DNA of 14,694 nt from Lachnospiraceae bacterium. Lineage in GTDB: Bacteria > Bacillota > Clostridia > Lachnospirales > Lachnospiraceae. Below, piece by piece: positions 14,151-14,694 of this stretch. The stretch is taken from assembly GCA_900770535.1 (NCBI GenBank), contig CAAHDV010000008.1, positions 1-14,694 of the forward strand, written 5' to 3'. The position numbers and the translations under genes were made by a program. The notes beneath the pieces were generated by a model that was given only the letters and a program-made list of their open reading frames with translations, was not told the origin of the DNA and ran no database searches. Numbering within the stretch: position 1 is the stretch's first letter; each line of letters starts with the position of its first letter.

Positions 14151-14677
14151 AGTGGACCAATGAAGGCAGCGCAGGCGGTGCAGATCCTGGCGCTGGCAGC
14201 GGAGGATGATTTTGAGGACGCAAAGAAGAAATACCGGAAACTGATGGGGCAGTTCCACCCGGATGCGGCTGGCGCGGAGAAATCAGAGCAGGTGCAGCAG
14301 GAATATGTCAGACGGTCCCAGGAAATCAATGAGGCGTACCGGGTAATCCGGGAAGTCTGGGAAAGCGGTGAATGGGAGCGAGTGCGGAACGTATGTCTGG
14401 AAATGGCGGAAGAGCCGGTATCCGGGCGAAGCGGATTGAGTGCTTCTGAAATGTGGGGCAGTGGGCAAAGCCGCAGCAAACGTGCAGCAAAAAGCCCATC
14501 CTGGTGTCCATATCAGAATGGCAAAGAGAATGAAACTGCCTTTTGTGAGCGTAACATCTACTGTCATTACAGCATGAAGACAGAATCAGAGACGCCCCTC
14601 TATTATAAAGCTGCCCGGGGCCGGTATTACTGGAACCCGGAGGAGGAAGCATTTTCTCTCTTTCTCACCAGTCTTCA
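14133..14677 (+). CDS. DnaJ-domain protein with C-terminal cysteine motif, truncated at contig end
   Basis: About 181 residues are genuine before the frame enters adapter sequence. Residues 13-75 form a J domain with the HPD motif at 42-44 (MGQFHPDA), preceded by KKKYRKL and followed by INEAYRVI. J domains stimulate the ATPase of Hsp70 (DnaK). After a linker rich in Ser and Lys (about 95-122) comes a region with C125, C138 and C144 (WCPYQN, AFCERNIYCHY), then LYYKAARGRYYWNPEEEAF. This is not the zinc finger of classical DnaJ and lacks a G/F-rich region, so it is a J-protein of a specialised type. The ATG at 14133 is the first in frame after a TAG; ATG 14142 or 14160 are alternatives. The C-terminus is missing, and the apparent last residues DRKST derive from the adapter. 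Confidence 0.75.
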
Positions 14678-14694
14678 AGATCGGAAGAGCACAC
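14678..14694 (+). other. Illumina TruSeq adapter remnant (non-genomic)
   Basis: The final 17 bases, AGATCGGAAGAGCACAC, are identical to the start of the Illumina TruSeq read 1 adapter. They lie exactly at the window end, so they are almost surely an untrimmed adapter at a contig end. Confidence 0.93.

Overview
The window looks like chromosomal DNA of a Clostridia-type Firmicute, most likely a Lachnospiraceae gut anaerobe. This rests on mid GC content, strong AAGGAG/AGGAGG ribosome binding sites, a DUF4317 protein, a cytidylate-kinase-like protein and YczE/YcxB-type membrane proteins. No rRNA, tRNA, CRISPR array, phage gene or transposase was seen. The last 17 bases match the start of the Illumina TruSeq adapter, so the right edge is a contig end and not genomic sequence.

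Left part (1-4560). A 3'-truncated AraC-type regulator (minus strand, cut by the window start) is divergent from an M20-family N-carbamoyl-amino-acid/allantoate amidohydrolase. The amidohydrolase is followed directly by the broken remains of an AGCS-type sodium/amino-acid symporter. A MATE efflux gene converges on that remnant. Its promoter has the 19-bp spacer and central dyad typical of MerR-family control, and a C-terminal fragment of a GyrI-like (MerR-type) regulator lies just beyond. A C-terminal scrap of an EAL (c-di-GMP phosphodiesterase) protein follows, with an orphan promoter before it and an intrinsic terminator after it.

Middle part (4561-7780). pdxS-pdxT (PLP synthase) form a two-gene operon behind a promoter that carries CTGGA repeats resembling a PdxR/MocR operator. 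On the minus strand, a YcxB-like protein and a YczE/DUF6198-like membrane protein form a likely pair, with a clear sigma-A promoter and a perfect 17-bp palindrome upstream.

Right part (7660-14694). A strong promoter is followed at once by an intrinsic terminator, suggesting an attenuated leader or a tiny RNA. Next comes a probable five-gene operon: a C26 (PuuD-like) glutamine amidotransferase/hydrolase, a polar amino acid ABC transporter (lipoprotein, permease, ATPase) and a cytidylate-kinase-like protein, closed by a terminator. After it come a multiply frameshifted AAA-ATPase/PD-(D/E)XK pseudogene, adenosine deaminase, a DUF4317 protein and a DnaJ-domain protein that runs into the adapter.

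The metabolic theme is nitrogen salvage: carbamoyl/ureide hydrolysis, amino acid import, gamma-glutamyl hydrolysis, adenosine deamination and glutamine-dependent PLP synthesis. I see no convincing new multi-gene system. The points most worth checking are the promoter-terminator leader at 7666-7807, the MerR operator left beside a decapitated regulator, the two unexplained palindromes and the cluster of four gene remnants.
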